Below, piece after piece: positions 27,699-37,216 of a stretch of 53,470 bases of DNA. Under the pieces are notes generated by a model, which saw only the letters and a list, made by a program, of their open reading frames with translations, ran no database searches and was not told where the DNA came from. Made by a program: the position numbers and the translations under genes. Each line of letters begins with the position of its first letter. The stretch's first letter is position 1. This stretch comes from Candidatus Azobacteroides sp. (GTDB taxonomy: Bacteria > Bacteroidota > Bacteroidia > Bacteroidales > WRGA01): assembly GCA_021201815.1 (NCBI GenBank), contig JAJQEC010000009.1:1-53470 (forward strand), written 5' to 3'.

Positions 27699-27923
27699 AT
27701 GAGAAGAAATACTAATTCCAACAGGCAGAATCCGGCATTGTACGTTTTTGAATGTGTGATGGCTTTGATTTACCTTCTGGTATCTTATTCTTTGCTGGCA
27801 ACTGATTTATTTAAAGATGGAATGTTGCCTAAGGATATACGTCTTGGATTAGGTATTTTATTCGGAGTTTACGGAATCTTCAGAATAATAAGAGCGATAA
27901 GAAAAGGAATAAAAAAAGAGTAA
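27699..27923 (+). CDS. Small two-helix membrane protein of the exb-tonB operon
   Basis: This 74-residue protein starts on the base after the tonB stop codon, so the two are translationally coupled. Hydrophobic segments lie at about residues 15-33 (VFECVMALIYLLVSYSLLA) and 46-62 (LGLGILFGVYGIFRIIRA). The N- and C-termini are basic, as expected for cytosolic ends. No named family was recognised. Its fixed place at the end of the operon suggests an accessory subunit of the ExbB/ExbD/TonB complex; that is inference from position. A strong terminator follows at 27944. Confidence 0.75.
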   Translation: MRRNTNSNRQNPALYVFECVMALIYLLVSYSLLATDLFKDGMLPKDIRLGLGILFGVYGIFRIIRAIRKGIKKE

Positions 27924-27943
27924 TATTATTCCGGATAAATAAC

Positions 27944-27977
27944 AAAAAGGGTTGTTCGAACAGGACAACCCTTTTTT
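27944..27977 (+). terminator. Terminator of the exb-tonB operon
   Basis: The perfect 12-base arms aaaaagggttgt and acaaccctttttt enclose a nine-base loop and are followed by a T run. Confidence 0.85.
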
Positions 27978-28453
27978 AATGTCTACTCATTTACTATCTT
28001 CCTGATATTAAGCAAGCTGTTTTTATGTTACAATACAGAATAGAGATAAAAACATTTTCTTTTTTAGAGATGAATAAATACTTTATCATTCTTTTAATTA
28101 TAAACCAAAAAAATATATTTTTTAGTAAAAAACAACATCTTTACATACTATCTTACAAAAATAAACGTTTATTAAATACAGAAGAACGCTATAAATAAAA
28201 GACAATTGTCAGGCAAATAATCATGTAAAACCATTTAAACCTTACACAAATTATGATTTATAAACATGATTTCTTCCTCAACATAAAGTATTCTCTTTAA
28301 AAGAGACTTTATGAAATAAGTTTGTCAGTACTATTGTTGGCCATAAAAAAGTTATTCTTTATGGCAAATGTTTCCCTCCTATCCTCTTATACTGCAAAAG
28401 CAGAATATTTATTTATTAGATTCTGTTCATTTTACACATAAATTTAATACGTC
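27978..28453. other. Intergenic region before the second tonB
   Basis: The stretch of 476 bases is AT-rich and holds no convincing gene. A small inverted repeat, gccataaa with tttatggc, lies at 28340-28365. No TAnnTTTG element with good spacing was found directly upstream of 28454. Nothing else was recognised. Confidence 0.4.
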
Positions 28454-29289
28454 ATGTTAACAGATTTGAATTTAAACTCTCCCGAATGGCGCGATTTAAT
28501 CTTTGAAGGAAAAAATAAAAATTACGGTGCGTACGAACTAAGAAGTTCTTCGGATATACGGCATATATGGTCATTAATACTGGTATCCCTGTTAGTAATT
28601 TCTCTGATTTTATCTTCTGTATTCTATAAAAACCCACTGTTGCAGAAACTACTGTAATCGAAGAATATACAAGAACTGTAGTCATCGATGACGGACCATC
28701 TGCAAAAAAAATACAGGAAGAAATTATTCAACCGGTTATTAAACAACCCCTTCCTCCTATAAGAGCTACTGATAAGTGGGTGCCTCCGGTGATTACCAAA
28801 CGGTCCGAATTAACAAAAGAAACTGATATCAAAACAAACGATGAAATATTCTCTTCTAAAGCAGATATCGGAACAAAAACAGTTATTTCTAATGAAAAAA
28901 ACGGGGTACATGTGGATGATCTTCCGGAAACAGCACTTGTTGTCGTACCTCCCAAACCGGCAGAAACAATTGAAAGATTTGTGGAACAAAAGCCCTCCTT
29001 TCCCGGTGGAGAAGCAGAGTTAATGAAATATTTAAACAGCAATCTCAGGTATCCGGTACCGGCCCTGGAAAATGAAATCGAAGGAAGAGTAGTGATCGAA
29101 TTTGTAGTAAGTAAGACCGGGGAAATATCCCACGTTAAAATACTTCAATCCTTGCATCCGAGCTGTGACAAAGAAGCTGAACGATTAATAAAAAAAATGC
29201 CGAAATGGATCCCCGGGAAACAAAACGGAAATCCGGTAAATGTATATTATACCATCCCCATACGTTTCAAACTTGAAAAAAGCAGATAA
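28454..29289 (+). pseudogene. tonB: Second TonB energy transducer, split by a one-base frameshift
   Basis: The first part (28454-28657) reads LNSPEWRDLIFEGKNKNYGA, then the membrane helix, and runs out of frame to a TAA after FYKNPLLQKLL. The -1 frame continues the protein from about 28630 (KPTVAETTVIEEYTRTVV...) through the spacer and a complete TonB C-terminal domain to the stop at 29287-29289. The two parts meet in TATAAAAACCC at 28625-28635, where adding one A restores a 278-residue protein, matching the intact paralogue (279). Only synonymous-type differences dominate the C-terminal domain compared with the paralogue, so selection kept the protein intact until recently. Explanations are a recent deletion, a homopolymer sequencing error, or less likely frameshifting on T_AAA_AAC. 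Confidence 0.8.
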
Positions 29290-29483
29290 AAATATAAAAA
29301 TATAAATCTTTTTTTCCATCCGGTTGTTAATACAAAAAGAAAAAGAGAATTCTTTGAAAGATAAAAAAGAGAAGAGATTTTGCTATAAAATAAAATCTCT
29401 TCTTTACTTTTGCCTAAGCAAAGGAACAATAGGGTTTAAGATAAGTTTTCATTAATTTAACACAATTCTGGGTGGGTTTTTTA

Positions 29484-29491
29484 TATCTTTG
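29484..29491 (+). promoter_or_regulatory. Putative -7 element for the PstS-like lipoprotein
   Basis: TATCTTTG matches TAnnTTTG exactly and lies 145 bases upstream of the ATG at 29636. Confidence 0.5.
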
Positions 29492-29635
29492 TATGTCTAA
29501 AGAGAAATAGACTACCAAACACTTTATTAAAGTCCTCCGGAGAAAGTTCGAAAGGAAGGAAATTGGAAAAATATATTTCAAATTTTACCCATGACTTTTT
29601 AGGAAGGACAAACAGTTTTATTTTAGAAATAATAC

Positions 29636-30580
29636 ATGATGAAAAACAAATATAAATTTTTATACTTTTTATTAGGCACATTCCTTTTTATCTCTTGTAA
29701 TCAAAGACCGAAACAAGAGGCATCTCTCATTGTTCCTATCTATTGCGATGATGATTTCCGTCCTGTGATTTCCAGTGAGATAGATGTATACGAAGCAATG
29801 GATACGGCAAGAGGAATATTACCGATCTATGGCAATGAAAAAGATGCTTTCACCATGCTATCAGAAGACAGTGTTCGTCTTATTGTGGTCTCCCGCCCTA
29901 TCAGTGAGTATGAATCAAAGAAAATACTGGATGAAAGGAAATTAGTAGCAAGAAATGTACTGGTAGGATATGATGCCATCGCTGTAATCGTAAATAAAAA
30001 CAATACGGATACATTAATTACGACCGGAGAGTTAAAAAAAATATTTACCGGGGAGATTACCGAATGGAATCAACTGAATCCCGAATCACCTCTGGGGAGA
30101 ATCCAACCGGTTTTTAATAACCCTTCTTCCGGAACTGTAAGATATGCAAAAGATTCTATTTGCCAGGGAGAAGAATTTTCTCCTAATGTAAAAGCGTTGA
30201 ATAGCAACATGGAAGTGCTGGAATATGTAACCGAAGCCCGGAACGCATTAGGGATAATAGGAATAAGCTGGATCAGTAATGAACGGGATTCCCTGCAATT
30301 GAGCTTTTCGGATAAAATATCCGTGATGAATATAAGCAGAGCTGAAAAAGCAATGCCATACAATTCGTTTCAACCTTTTCAGTATTATATTAAAACAGGA
30401 GAATATCCTCTTATCAGAGAAATGTATATTGTCCACACAGACCCTTATCTGGGTACAGAAAAGCATTTCGCTGATTTCGTAGCAAGAGAAAAAGGACAGC
30501 TTATCATTAAAAACGCCGGCCTTCTACCCGTGCTCCCGACAACAACAAGTAAAAGAATCAGAACCAAAGATAGTTTATAA
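29636..30580 (+). CDS. PstS-like substrate-binding lipoprotein
   Basis: The 314-residue protein starts with a lipoprotein signal (FLFISCNQRPK; lipobox Cys at about residue 21). The body has the fold markers of PstS/SphX-type binding proteins: FTGEITEWNQLNP and NNPSSGTVRYAKDS, the latter with the Ser/Thr loop that binds the anion. No pstCAB genes are nearby. In Bacteroidetes, lone PstS-like lipoproteins beside exbB-exbD-tonB and TPR genes are common (from memory), so it may serve a TonB complex and not an ABC transporter. It is followed 40 bases later by the TPR gene. Confidence 0.88.
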   Translation: MMKNKYKFLYFLLGTFLFISCNQRPKQEASLIVPIYCDDDFRPVISSEIDVYEAMDTARGILPIYGNEKDAFTMLSEDSVRLIVVSRPISEYESKKILDERKLVARNVLVGYDAIAVIVNKNNTDTLITTGELKKIFTGEITEWNQLNPESPLGRIQPVFNNPSSGTVRYAKDSICQGEEFSPNVKALNSNMEVLEYVTEARNALGIIGISWISNERDSLQLSFSDKISVMNISRAEKAMPYNSFQPFQYYIKTGEYPLIREMYIVHTDPYLGTEKHFADFVAREKGQLIIKNAGLLPVLPTTTSKRIRTKDSL

Positions 30581-30620
30581 GAAAAATGAGTATTCAACAA
30601 ATTAATAAATTAGATACAGA

Positions 30621-32282
30621 ATGATGAGAAATTGTAAGAAAATTGTAATCGCCGGCCTTGCCCTGATTTTCGGAACAACTGCTTTGTTCGCTCAAAATCA
30701 GAAAGGTATTGATTACTATCGTGGAAACATGTTGGAAACTGCAAAAATCTATTTTAATTCCCAACTACCTTCATTAGGGGATGCGGATAAGGCAGAAGCT
30801 TATTATTATCTAGGTCTGATATACCTGGATCAGAATAATAAAGATTCAGCATCTTATGCTTTCAATAAAAGTGCGGAAATTAATCCGGACTATCCTTTTG
30901 CTTATGTAGGACAAGGTGCGCTGGCACTTAAAAATAATAATAAAAAAGAAGCAGAAGACCTTTTTTCAAGAGCAACTAAGATAGATAAAAAAAACAGCAA
31001 TATTTTAGTTGATATTGCACTGGCATATGGAAAAAGCAACATGTTCAGTGAGGCAGCATCTCAAATTGAGAAAGCCCGTAAAATGGACAAAAACAATCCC
31101 CGCATCTATGTAGCAGAAGGAGATCTTACCTTAATGGAAGACCCTACCAAAGCCGGAGAAGCAGCGGCAAAATATGAAAATGCCATCTATTTCGATAGTA
31201 ACTGGAAAGAAGCATACCTGAAAAGATCAAGGGTATACCGGACCATCAATATTGATGTATCCTTAGATCTCGTTACGAAAGTAATAGAAATGGACCCGGA
31301 TTATATTCCGGCTTATCTGGAATTGGGAGAAACATATTATGCAAACGGATTATATACAAAATCCGCACAAGCATACAAAAGATACATGGAAGCTCCCGGA
31401 GTTCCCGAATCCTATCAGGAAAAATATGCGGCTGCATTATTCGTAGCAAAAGACTTTCAGGGCGTCCTGAATCAGGTAAATGAAACATTAAAGAAAAATC
31501 CGCAAAATGTGCACATGCTGCGGTTAAAAATGTTCGCCCAATACGAATTAAAAGATTATTCCGGTGCATTACAGACAGCAAATCAATTCTTCAACATGGT
31601 AGGAAATGATGCTGCATGGCAGGATTACAGATATTATGCGTTAATCCTGAAAGAAAACAATCAGCCGGAAGCTTCTCTCAATGCACTAAATAAAGCATTA
31701 GAAACAGAAAAGAATCAGCCGGAACTTTATAAGGAATTAGCTATGGCGTATGACTATCAGGAAGACTATAAAAATGCGCTGGCCAATTACCAGAAATACC
31801 TGGAAATATCACCCGCTTATTCCTTATCTGACTTATTGACTATAGGAAGGACTTATTATGCTTACGGAAGTGACTTACCGGATAGCGAAGAAGTGGAAAA
31901 AAGAGAAGCTTTCCATAAAGCAGACAGCTTATTTACAGAAATTACGGTAAAAGCTCCTCAGCTTTATCAGGGTTACTGGTGGAAAGCACGTACGGTACAC
32001 AAAAGTCAGGATCCGGAAACCAAACAGGGATTGGCAAAACCTTATTACGAACAAACGCTGGAACAACTTCTGCAGGGAGATAATCCTCCTGCCAGTGTAC
32101 AAATAGAGGTTTATCAGTATCTGGCTTATTACTATTACCTGAGATATGATGAAGCGGTAAGAGCAAATAACAGATCCGAAATAAATGAAAACAAAGCACT
32201 TTCCATTGAAAACTGGGAAAAAGTATTAAGTCTTGACCCGGGCAATGAAGGCGCTATACAAGCATTAAAAGTATTACGGTAA
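30621..32282 (+). CDS. Exported tetratricopeptide-repeat protein
   Basis: The 553-residue protein has a signal peptide ending near TTALFAQ. After that it is almost wholly helical TPR repeats: KAEAYYYLGLIYLDQNNKDS, YPFAYVGQGALALKNNNKKEA, PDYIPAYLELGETYYANGLYTKSA, QPELYKELAMAYDYQEDYKNA and a final YEAL-type pair. At least ten repeats can be counted. TPR proteins act as scaffolds; a periplasmic scaffold for the Ton machinery is suggested by the neighbours but not shown. It follows the PstS-like lipoprotein by 40 bases and is closed by a strong terminator at 32308. Confidence 0.9.
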   Translation: MMRNCKKIVIAGLALIFGTTALFAQNQKGIDYYRGNMLETAKIYFNSQLPSLGDADKAEAYYYLGLIYLDQNNKDSASYAFNKSAEINPDYPFAYVGQGALALKNNNKKEAEDLFSRATKIDKKNSNILVDIALAYGKSNMFSEAASQIEKARKMDKNNPRIYVAEGDLTLMEDPTKAGEAAAKYENAIYFDSNWKEAYLKRSRVYRTINIDVSLDLVTKVIEMDPDYIPAYLELGETYYANGLYTKSAQAYKRYMEAPGVPESYQEKYAAALFVAKDFQGVLNQVNETLKKNPQNVHMLRLKMFAQYELKDYSGALQTANQFFNMVGNDAAWQDYRYYALILKENNQPEASLNALNKALETEKNQPELYKELAMAYDYQEDYKNALANYQKYLEISPAYSLSDLLTIGRTYYAYGSDLPDSEEVEKREAFHKADSLFTEITVKAPQLYQGYWWKARTVHKSQDPETKQGLAKPYYEQTLEQLLQGDNPPASVQIEVYQYLAYYYYLRYDEAVRANNRSEINENKALSIENWEKVLSLDPGNEGAIQALKVLR

Positions 32283-32307
32283 TACTATTTTTGAAATAAA
32301 TAATAAC

Positions 32308-32345
32308 AAAAACCGGATAGCAGATTACTATCCGGTTTTTATATA
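32308..32345 (+). terminator. Terminator after the TPR gene
   Basis: The perfect 12-base arms aaaaaccggata and tatccggttttt (32329-32340) enclose a nine-base loop, with a T-rich end. Confidence 0.85.
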
Positions 32346-32427
32346 TCACATCTACTAAATTTTAATTTACAAATAAAATAATATTTACCAAACACATTAT
32401 TCTATCTGTTACTTAAAATATAATTAT

Positions 32428-32435
32428 TAAATTTG
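32428..32435 (+). promoter_or_regulatory. Putative -7 element for DPP III
   Basis: TAAATTTG matches TAnnTTTG and lies 31 bases upstream of the ATG at 32467. Between them sits an unusually strong Shine-Dalgarno sequence, aggaggt at 32454-32460, six bases before the ATG. Confidence 0.55.
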
Positions 32436-32466
32436 TAGCTGACAGAAACGATCAGGAGGTAGAATA

Positions 32467-34515
32467 ATGAAAAAAACCGTATTAATAATGACAAGTTTAC
32501 TAGCAATGAACGCTTATTCCGGCAATAATGAAAATAAGCAGTCTATAGACAAGGATTTTAAATACACAGTAGAAAACTTTGCGGATCTGGAAATCTTACG
32601 CTATCAGGTTCCAGGATTTGAAGAGCTTACAGGAAAACAAAAAGAATTATTATATTATCTATCAGAAGCAGCCCTGCAGGGAAGAGATATTCTTTTTGAC
32701 CAGAACGGAAAATACAACCTGGCGATTCGTCGCACATTAGAAGCAGTATACACCCATTATTCCGGCAACAGGACAGACCAGAACTTCAGGAATCTGGAGA
32801 TTTACCTGAAAAGAGTATGGTTTTCAAATGGCATACATCATCACTATTCTACTGATAAGATCCTTCCGGATTTTACAAAAGAATATTTTACGGCAACGGT
32901 AAAATCGCTGGATCCGAATCTGCTTCCGTTACAGCCGAATCAGTCTGCAGAAGAATTATTGAATATCATTGTTCCTGTTATGTTTGATCCGGATATAGAA
33001 GCGAAACGCGTGAATCAGGCAGATGGAGAAGACTTAATTGCAACTTCTGCAAATAATTTCTATGATGGAGTGACACAGAAAGAAGCAGAAGAATTTTATG
33101 GAAATTTAAAAAATCCGTCCGATCCTGAACCTGTTTCTTACGGATTAAACTCCAGACTCGTCAGGGAAGATGGAAAAATATTCGAAAAAACATGGAAAGT
33201 CGGTGGACTGTATTCCCCGGCCATCGAAAAAATTGTTTACTGGCTTGAGAAGGCGCAGGGAGTAGCAGAAAATCCACAACAGGAAAAAGTAATTGCTTCC
33301 TTAATCAAATATTATAATACCGGAAATCTCAAAGATTTTGATACCTATAGCATCCAGTGGGTAGAAGACCTGGATTCCAGAATTGACTTTATCAATGGTT
33401 TTATTGAAACCTATGGCGATCCCTTGGGAATGAAAGGTAGCTGGGAGGCTTTAGTCAACTTTAAAAACGAAGAAGCAACCGAACGGACAGAAATCATCAG
33501 TGAAAATGCACAGTGGTTTGAGGACCATTCGCCCGTAGATCCCCGCTTCAAGAAAAAAGAAGTAAAAGGAGTATCTGCCAAAGTCATCAATGCGGTTATG
33601 CTGGCGGGAGACTGTTACCCGGCTACACCGATAGGAATTAATCTGCCGAATGCAAACTGGATACGGGCACAGCATGGTTCAAAATCCGTAACCATAGAAA
33701 ATATAACAGATGCGTATGACAAAGCTGCCCGGGGCAATGGTTTCGCCCGGGAATTCTACTGGAGTGATTATGAAATTGATTTAATCGAGAAATACGGTTT
33801 CATGACCAGCAATATGCATACAGACCTCCACGAATGCCTAGGGCACGGCTCCGGTCGTCTTTTACCCGGAGTAGACCAGGATGCATTAAAAGCTTATGGC
33901 GCCACCATCGAAGAAACCAGAGCGGATCTGTTCGGATTATACTATATTGCGGACCATAAAATGATTGAACTGGGATTGTTACCCAATGACTCTGCGTACA
34001 AAGCCGAATATTATAAGTTTATGACAAATGGCTTAATGACACAGCTTGTAAGAATTGAACCGGGCAATCAGATTGAAGAATCCCATATGCGTAATCGCCA
34101 GTTAATTGCAAAATGGGTACTGGAAAAAGGAGCGGCAGATCATGTAGTCGAACTCAAAAAACGCAACAATAAAACATTTGTTGTTATTAATGATTACGGA
34201 AAGTTAAGAACATTGTTCGGAGAGCTATTGGCAGAAATTCAACGCATAAGGTCAGAAGGAGACTACGAGGGAGCAAAAGAAATCGTTGAAAAATATGCGA
34301 TAAAAGTAGATCCTGTTTTACATACAGAAGTACTGGAAAGATATAAAAAGCTGAATCTCGCTCCCTATAAAGGATTTGTAAATCCGGTGTATGAGGCGAT
34401 AACAGATGAAGATGGCAAAATAACCGATGTCGTAGTAACGTACGAAGAAGGATATGCAGAACAAATGCTGCGTTATTCAAAGGAAAATTCATGGTTACCT
34501 ACCTGGAATAATTAA
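32467..34515 (+). CDS. Dipeptidyl peptidase III (M49 family)
   Basis: The 682-residue zinc peptidase shows HECLGHGSGR at residues 455-464, the HEXXGH motif of M49, and the second zinc motif EETRAD at 482-487. The N-terminus is a signal-like segment (MKKTVLIMTSLLAMNAYS), so a periplasmic location is likely. DPP III releases dipeptides from the N-terminus of short peptides. It complements the DPP7-type enzyme at 22302. A TAnnTTTG promoter and a near-consensus Shine-Dalgarno sequence suggest strong expression. The gene is monocistronic, with a weaker terminator at 34544. Confidence 0.94.
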   Translation: MKKTVLIMTSLLAMNAYSGNNENKQSIDKDFKYTVENFADLEILRYQVPGFEELTGKQKELLYYLSEAALQGRDILFDQNGKYNLAIRRTLEAVYTHYSGNRTDQNFRNLEIYLKRVWFSNGIHHHYSTDKILPDFTKEYFTATVKSLDPNLLPLQPNQSAEELLNIIVPVMFDPDIEAKRVNQADGEDLIATSANNFYDGVTQKEAEEFYGNLKNPSDPEPVSYGLNSRLVREDGKIFEKTWKVGGLYSPAIEKIVYWLEKAQGVAENPQQEKVIASLIKYYNTGNLKDFDTYSIQWVEDLDSRIDFINGFIETYGDPLGMKGSWEALVNFKNEEATERTEIISENAQWFEDHSPVDPRFKKKEVKGVSAKVINAVMLAGDCYPATPIGINLPNANWIRAQHGSKSVTIENITDAYDKAARGNGFAREFYWSDYEIDLIEKYGFMTSNMHTDLHECLGHGSGRLLPGVDQDALKAYGATIEETRADLFGLYYIADHKMIELGLLPNDSAYKAEYYKFMTNGLMTQLVRIEPGNQIEESHMRNRQLIAKWVLEKGAADHVVELKKRNNKTFVVINDYGKLRTLFGELLAEIQRIRSEGDYEGAKEIVEKYAIKVDPVLHTEVLERYKKLNLAPYKGFVNPVYEAITDEDGKITDVVVTYEEGYAEQMLRYSKENSWLPTWNN

Positions 34516-34543
34516 CATTGAAAGATGATATTATCATATAAAT

Positions 34544-34584
34544 AAGATCAATTCATTTCTGACAGATATGGATTGGTCTTTTTT
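34544..34584 (+). terminator. Terminator after DPP III
   Basis: The arms aagatcaattca and tggattggtctt pair over 12 positions with two G-U pairs and are followed by tttt. Confidence 0.65.
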
Positions 34585-34628
34585 ATTCCATAATCAATGC
34601 AACCTTAAACGCTTTAAATGAGTTCCTC

Positions 34629-35864
34629 ATGGTACTGAATTATATATGGGTAGGATTTTTTCTCATCGCTTTTGTTACAGCCTTATTATCTTATCTCTTT
34701 TCCGGAGATACCATAGTCTTTAAAAATATTATAGACAACACATTTGCTTCCTCGGAAATGGCTGTTATGAAGATAGCCCTGCCTCTGACCGGAGTAATGA
34801 CCTTATGGTTAGGTCTTATGAATATTGGTGAAAAAGCCGGTGCTATTAATTTCCTTGCCCGGATTGTAGGTCCGTTTTTCAGCCGATTGTTCCCGGAGAT
34901 ACCTAAAAACCATCCGGCATCCGGCCAACTCCTGATGAATTTTTCCGCCAATATGCTGGGACTGGATAATGCGGCCACTCCGTTGGGTTTAAAAGCAATG
35001 AACAGTTTGCAGGAGTTAAATCCGAATAAAGAAGTGGCTTCCAATGCCCAGATTATGTTTCTAGTATTGAATACTTCCGGACTTACCATTATTCCTATCA
35101 GTGTACTTGCTCAACGGGCGATATTAGGTTCCGAAAACCCTACCGATGTATTTATTCCTATTTTAATTGCAACTGTGGTCTCTTCTCTGGTGGGTTTGAC
35201 ATTCGTTGCCATCAAACAAAAAATAAATCTGCTGGATAAAGTGGTCTTAAGCTGGTTAGCCGGAATTATCGCGTTTATCGGAGGCATTATTTATCTTTTC
35301 AGCAATATGCCAAAAGAACAAATGGAGACTATCTCTATGGTAGCCAGCAATCTCATATTACTCATTATTATCATCAGTTTTATAGGTGGAGCTCTTATAA
35401 AAAAAGTAAATGCGTATGAAGCCTTTATCGATGGCGCAAAAGAAGGATTTACCACGACAATCAAAGTAATTCCCTATCTGGTCGGAATGCTGGTCGGGAT
35501 TGCTGTTTTCAGGGCATCCGGAGCAATGGATTACCTAATTGGTGGCTTAGCATGGGGATTTAGTAAAATAAATATCAATACCGACTTTGTAGCAGCACTT
35601 CCCACAGCACTGATGAAACCATTAAGCGGCAGTGGTGCAAAAGCAATGATGGTAGAGGCAATGGCAACCTATGGACCGGATAGTTTTGTCGGAAGATTAT
35701 CATGCATATTCCAAGGTGCAGCCGATACGACATTTTATATCATTGCACTTTATTTCGGCTCTGTAGGAATTAAGAAAACACGATATGCGGTAGTCGGAGG
35801 TTTAATTACCGATCTGGCAGGCATAATAGCCGCTATAATAGTAGCTTACATGTTTTTTGGCTAA
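34629..35864 (+). CDS. Nucleoside recognition domain membrane protein (SpmA/SpmB fusion-like)
   Basis: The 411-residue membrane protein contains two Gate/nucleoside-recognition-type halves. The first has MLGLDNAATPLGLKAMNSLQ (the SpmA signature). The second has LPTALMKPLSGSGAKAMMVE and CIFQGAADTTFYIIALYFGS (the SpmB signature). In spore formers SpmA and SpmB are separate proteins; in Bacteroidetes they are often one chain. The transported compound is unknown and sporulation is not implied. It has about ten membrane helices. It stands alone between the DPP III terminator and an outer-membrane barrel gene. Length and motifs are normal. Confidence 0.9.
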   Translation: MVLNYIWVGFFLIAFVTALLSYLFSGDTIVFKNIIDNTFASSEMAVMKIALPLTGVMTLWLGLMNIGEKAGAINFLARIVGPFFSRLFPEIPKNHPASGQLLMNFSANMLGLDNAATPLGLKAMNSLQELNPNKEVASNAQIMFLVLNTSGLTIIPISVLAQRAILGSENPTDVFIPILIATVVSSLVGLTFVAIKQKINLLDKVVLSWLAGIIAFIGGIIYLFSNMPKEQMETISMVASNLILLIIIISFIGGALIKKVNAYEAFIDGAKEGFTTTIKVIPYLVGMLVGIAVFRASGAMDYLIGGLAWGFSKININTDFVAALPTALMKPLSGSGAKAMMVEAMATYGPDSFVGRLSCIFQGAADTTFYIIALYFGSVGIKKTRYAVVGGLITDLAGIIAAIIVAYMFFG

Positions 35865-36071
35865 CAGAAAAAAACAAATTAATTCGTTAAAATAGATTAA
35901 ATAAAAGTACTTCTAAATTATCATAATAAACTAATAATCAGAAAAATAATAAATTAATAAAGTAAGAGTTTATTTTATTTTCTGTTTTAAACCAATCCTT
36001 TTTGTTTTTCGGTTGTTTATATAAGTGAATTTACAACAGAAAAAATGAATTAATAATTTAAAAAGTTTATT

Positions 36072-36638
36072 ATGAAAAAACTATTATTTTCAGTTGCATT
36101 GTCCATTTTAGCTCTTTCTGCAAGCGCACAAATATCTAAGGGCAATATTATGGTCGGGGGTGACATTGTCGATCTTGATTTCCAATTTGATAAACAAACT
36201 ACTCTTGGAATTACACCTAAAGCTGCATGGTTTATAAAAGACGGATTAGCAGTCGGTGCATATGCAAACTTCGGCTTTACTCATCAAAAAGGTGCCGATG
36301 GAAGTGTTTATACATATGGAGTAGGTCCAATGGCTCGTTATTATATTCCTTATAATGATCTCCACGTATTGAAACAAACCCGTTTTTTCCTGGAAGCAAA
36401 TGTTGGTTTTGAAGGACAAGACAATACAGTAAGTGATAAAAATACAAACGGATTAGGATTTGGTGTTGGACCAGGTCTTGCTTATTTCGTTACTCCGAAT
36501 ATCGGACTGGAAGCGTTGGTGAAATATCAGGGATTAGTAGGTTTCGGTTCGGAAACATATCAGAATGGACTTAATATCAGTGTAGGTCTTCAGATTTATT
36601 TACCGTCTAAAAGAATGGCAAATATCGTTAATCAATAA
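36072..36638 (+). CDS. Small outer-membrane beta-barrel protein
   Basis: The 188-residue protein has a signal peptide (MKKLLFSVALSILALSASAQ) and then alternating strands with Gly and aromatic girdles: GDIVDLDFQFDKQTTLGITPKAAWF, which is broken by turns, GLAVGAYANFGFTHQ, GVGPMARYYIP and LNISVGLQIYLPS. The pattern is that of an eight-stranded porin-like barrel (OmpW/OprF-like superfamily). The role is unknown. The C-terminus extends about ten residues past the last strand (KRMANIVNQ). It is monocistronic with a very strong terminator 22 bases downstream. Confidence 0.85.
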   Translation: MKKLLFSVALSILALSASAQISKGNIMVGGDIVDLDFQFDKQTTLGITPKAAWFIKDGLAVGAYANFGFTHQKGADGSVYTYGVGPMARYYIPYNDLHVLKQTRFFLEANVGFEGQDNTVSDKNTNGLGFGVGPGLAYFVTPNIGLEALVKYQGLVGFGSETYQNGLNISVGLQIYLPSKRMANIVNQ

Positions 36639-36660
36639 TATTAATCCGATATAAATGATT

Positions 36661-36694
36661 AAAAAAGTGTAACACATTTGTTACACTTTTTTTG
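36661..36694 (+). terminator. Strong terminator after the beta-barrel gene
   Basis: The perfect 14-base arms aaaaaagtgtaaca and tgttacactttttt enclose a short loop (catt) and lead into a T run. A-rich and T-rich flanks would let it work in both directions. Confidence 0.85.
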
Positions 36695-37216
36695 TTTGTC
36701 ACTTCCGAAAAATCCGAGCTGCAAGATAAAACAAAACATTTCTTTTTTGTACGTTGTCCTTTCTATGTTGTTTTACTATTTTTCAATAAGAGAAATCACT
36801 GTTTCCGTATATTGATATATTGCTACACTTTAACGCATTAGTCCTGTCTCTAGCTTCTGCTTTAAATATATTCCTGCCATTTTCTGAGTATAACAATTGC
36901 TTTGTTATTATTTCTTTTTATCTTTACACAACTGAAAAGCCAGGAAAAGACAAAGATCATATCAGAATCTGAAAAACAAATGTAATATTCACTACAAAAG
37001 AAATAACAACTAGTTCCCATTTTAGTCAGCACCACTCTTTTCCTATTTTTTTGTTTTTACGAGTACGAACAGTCAAGGGAACACGCATACATATAACCAG
37101 CTTATTAAATGTATAAATAATTTATTTATACAGAAGAACGTATATTCTAAAAAACACTCTTTATATACGAATATACGATGAGACAGATATTATTTCTAAT
37201 GCTAAAATATGTATCA
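36695..37216. other. Intergenic region before the heparinase-like gene
   Basis: About 520 AT-rich bases without a gene. The last 100 bases hold many ta-rich direct repeats (tataaataatttatttata, tatatacgaatatacg) just upstream of the start, as in Bacteroidetes promoter leaders, but no confident -7 box was chosen. Confidence 0.4.

Noticed and set aside
28622..28660. Efficient programmed -1 frameshift in tonB
   Set aside because: T_AAA_AAC is not a good slippery heptamer because the P-site would re-pair on TAA, and no stimulatory stem is evident. A lost A is simpler.
29636..30580. Phosphate ABC transporter operon
   Set aside because: No pstC, pstA, pstB or phoU follows; the neighbours are Ton-system and TPR genes.
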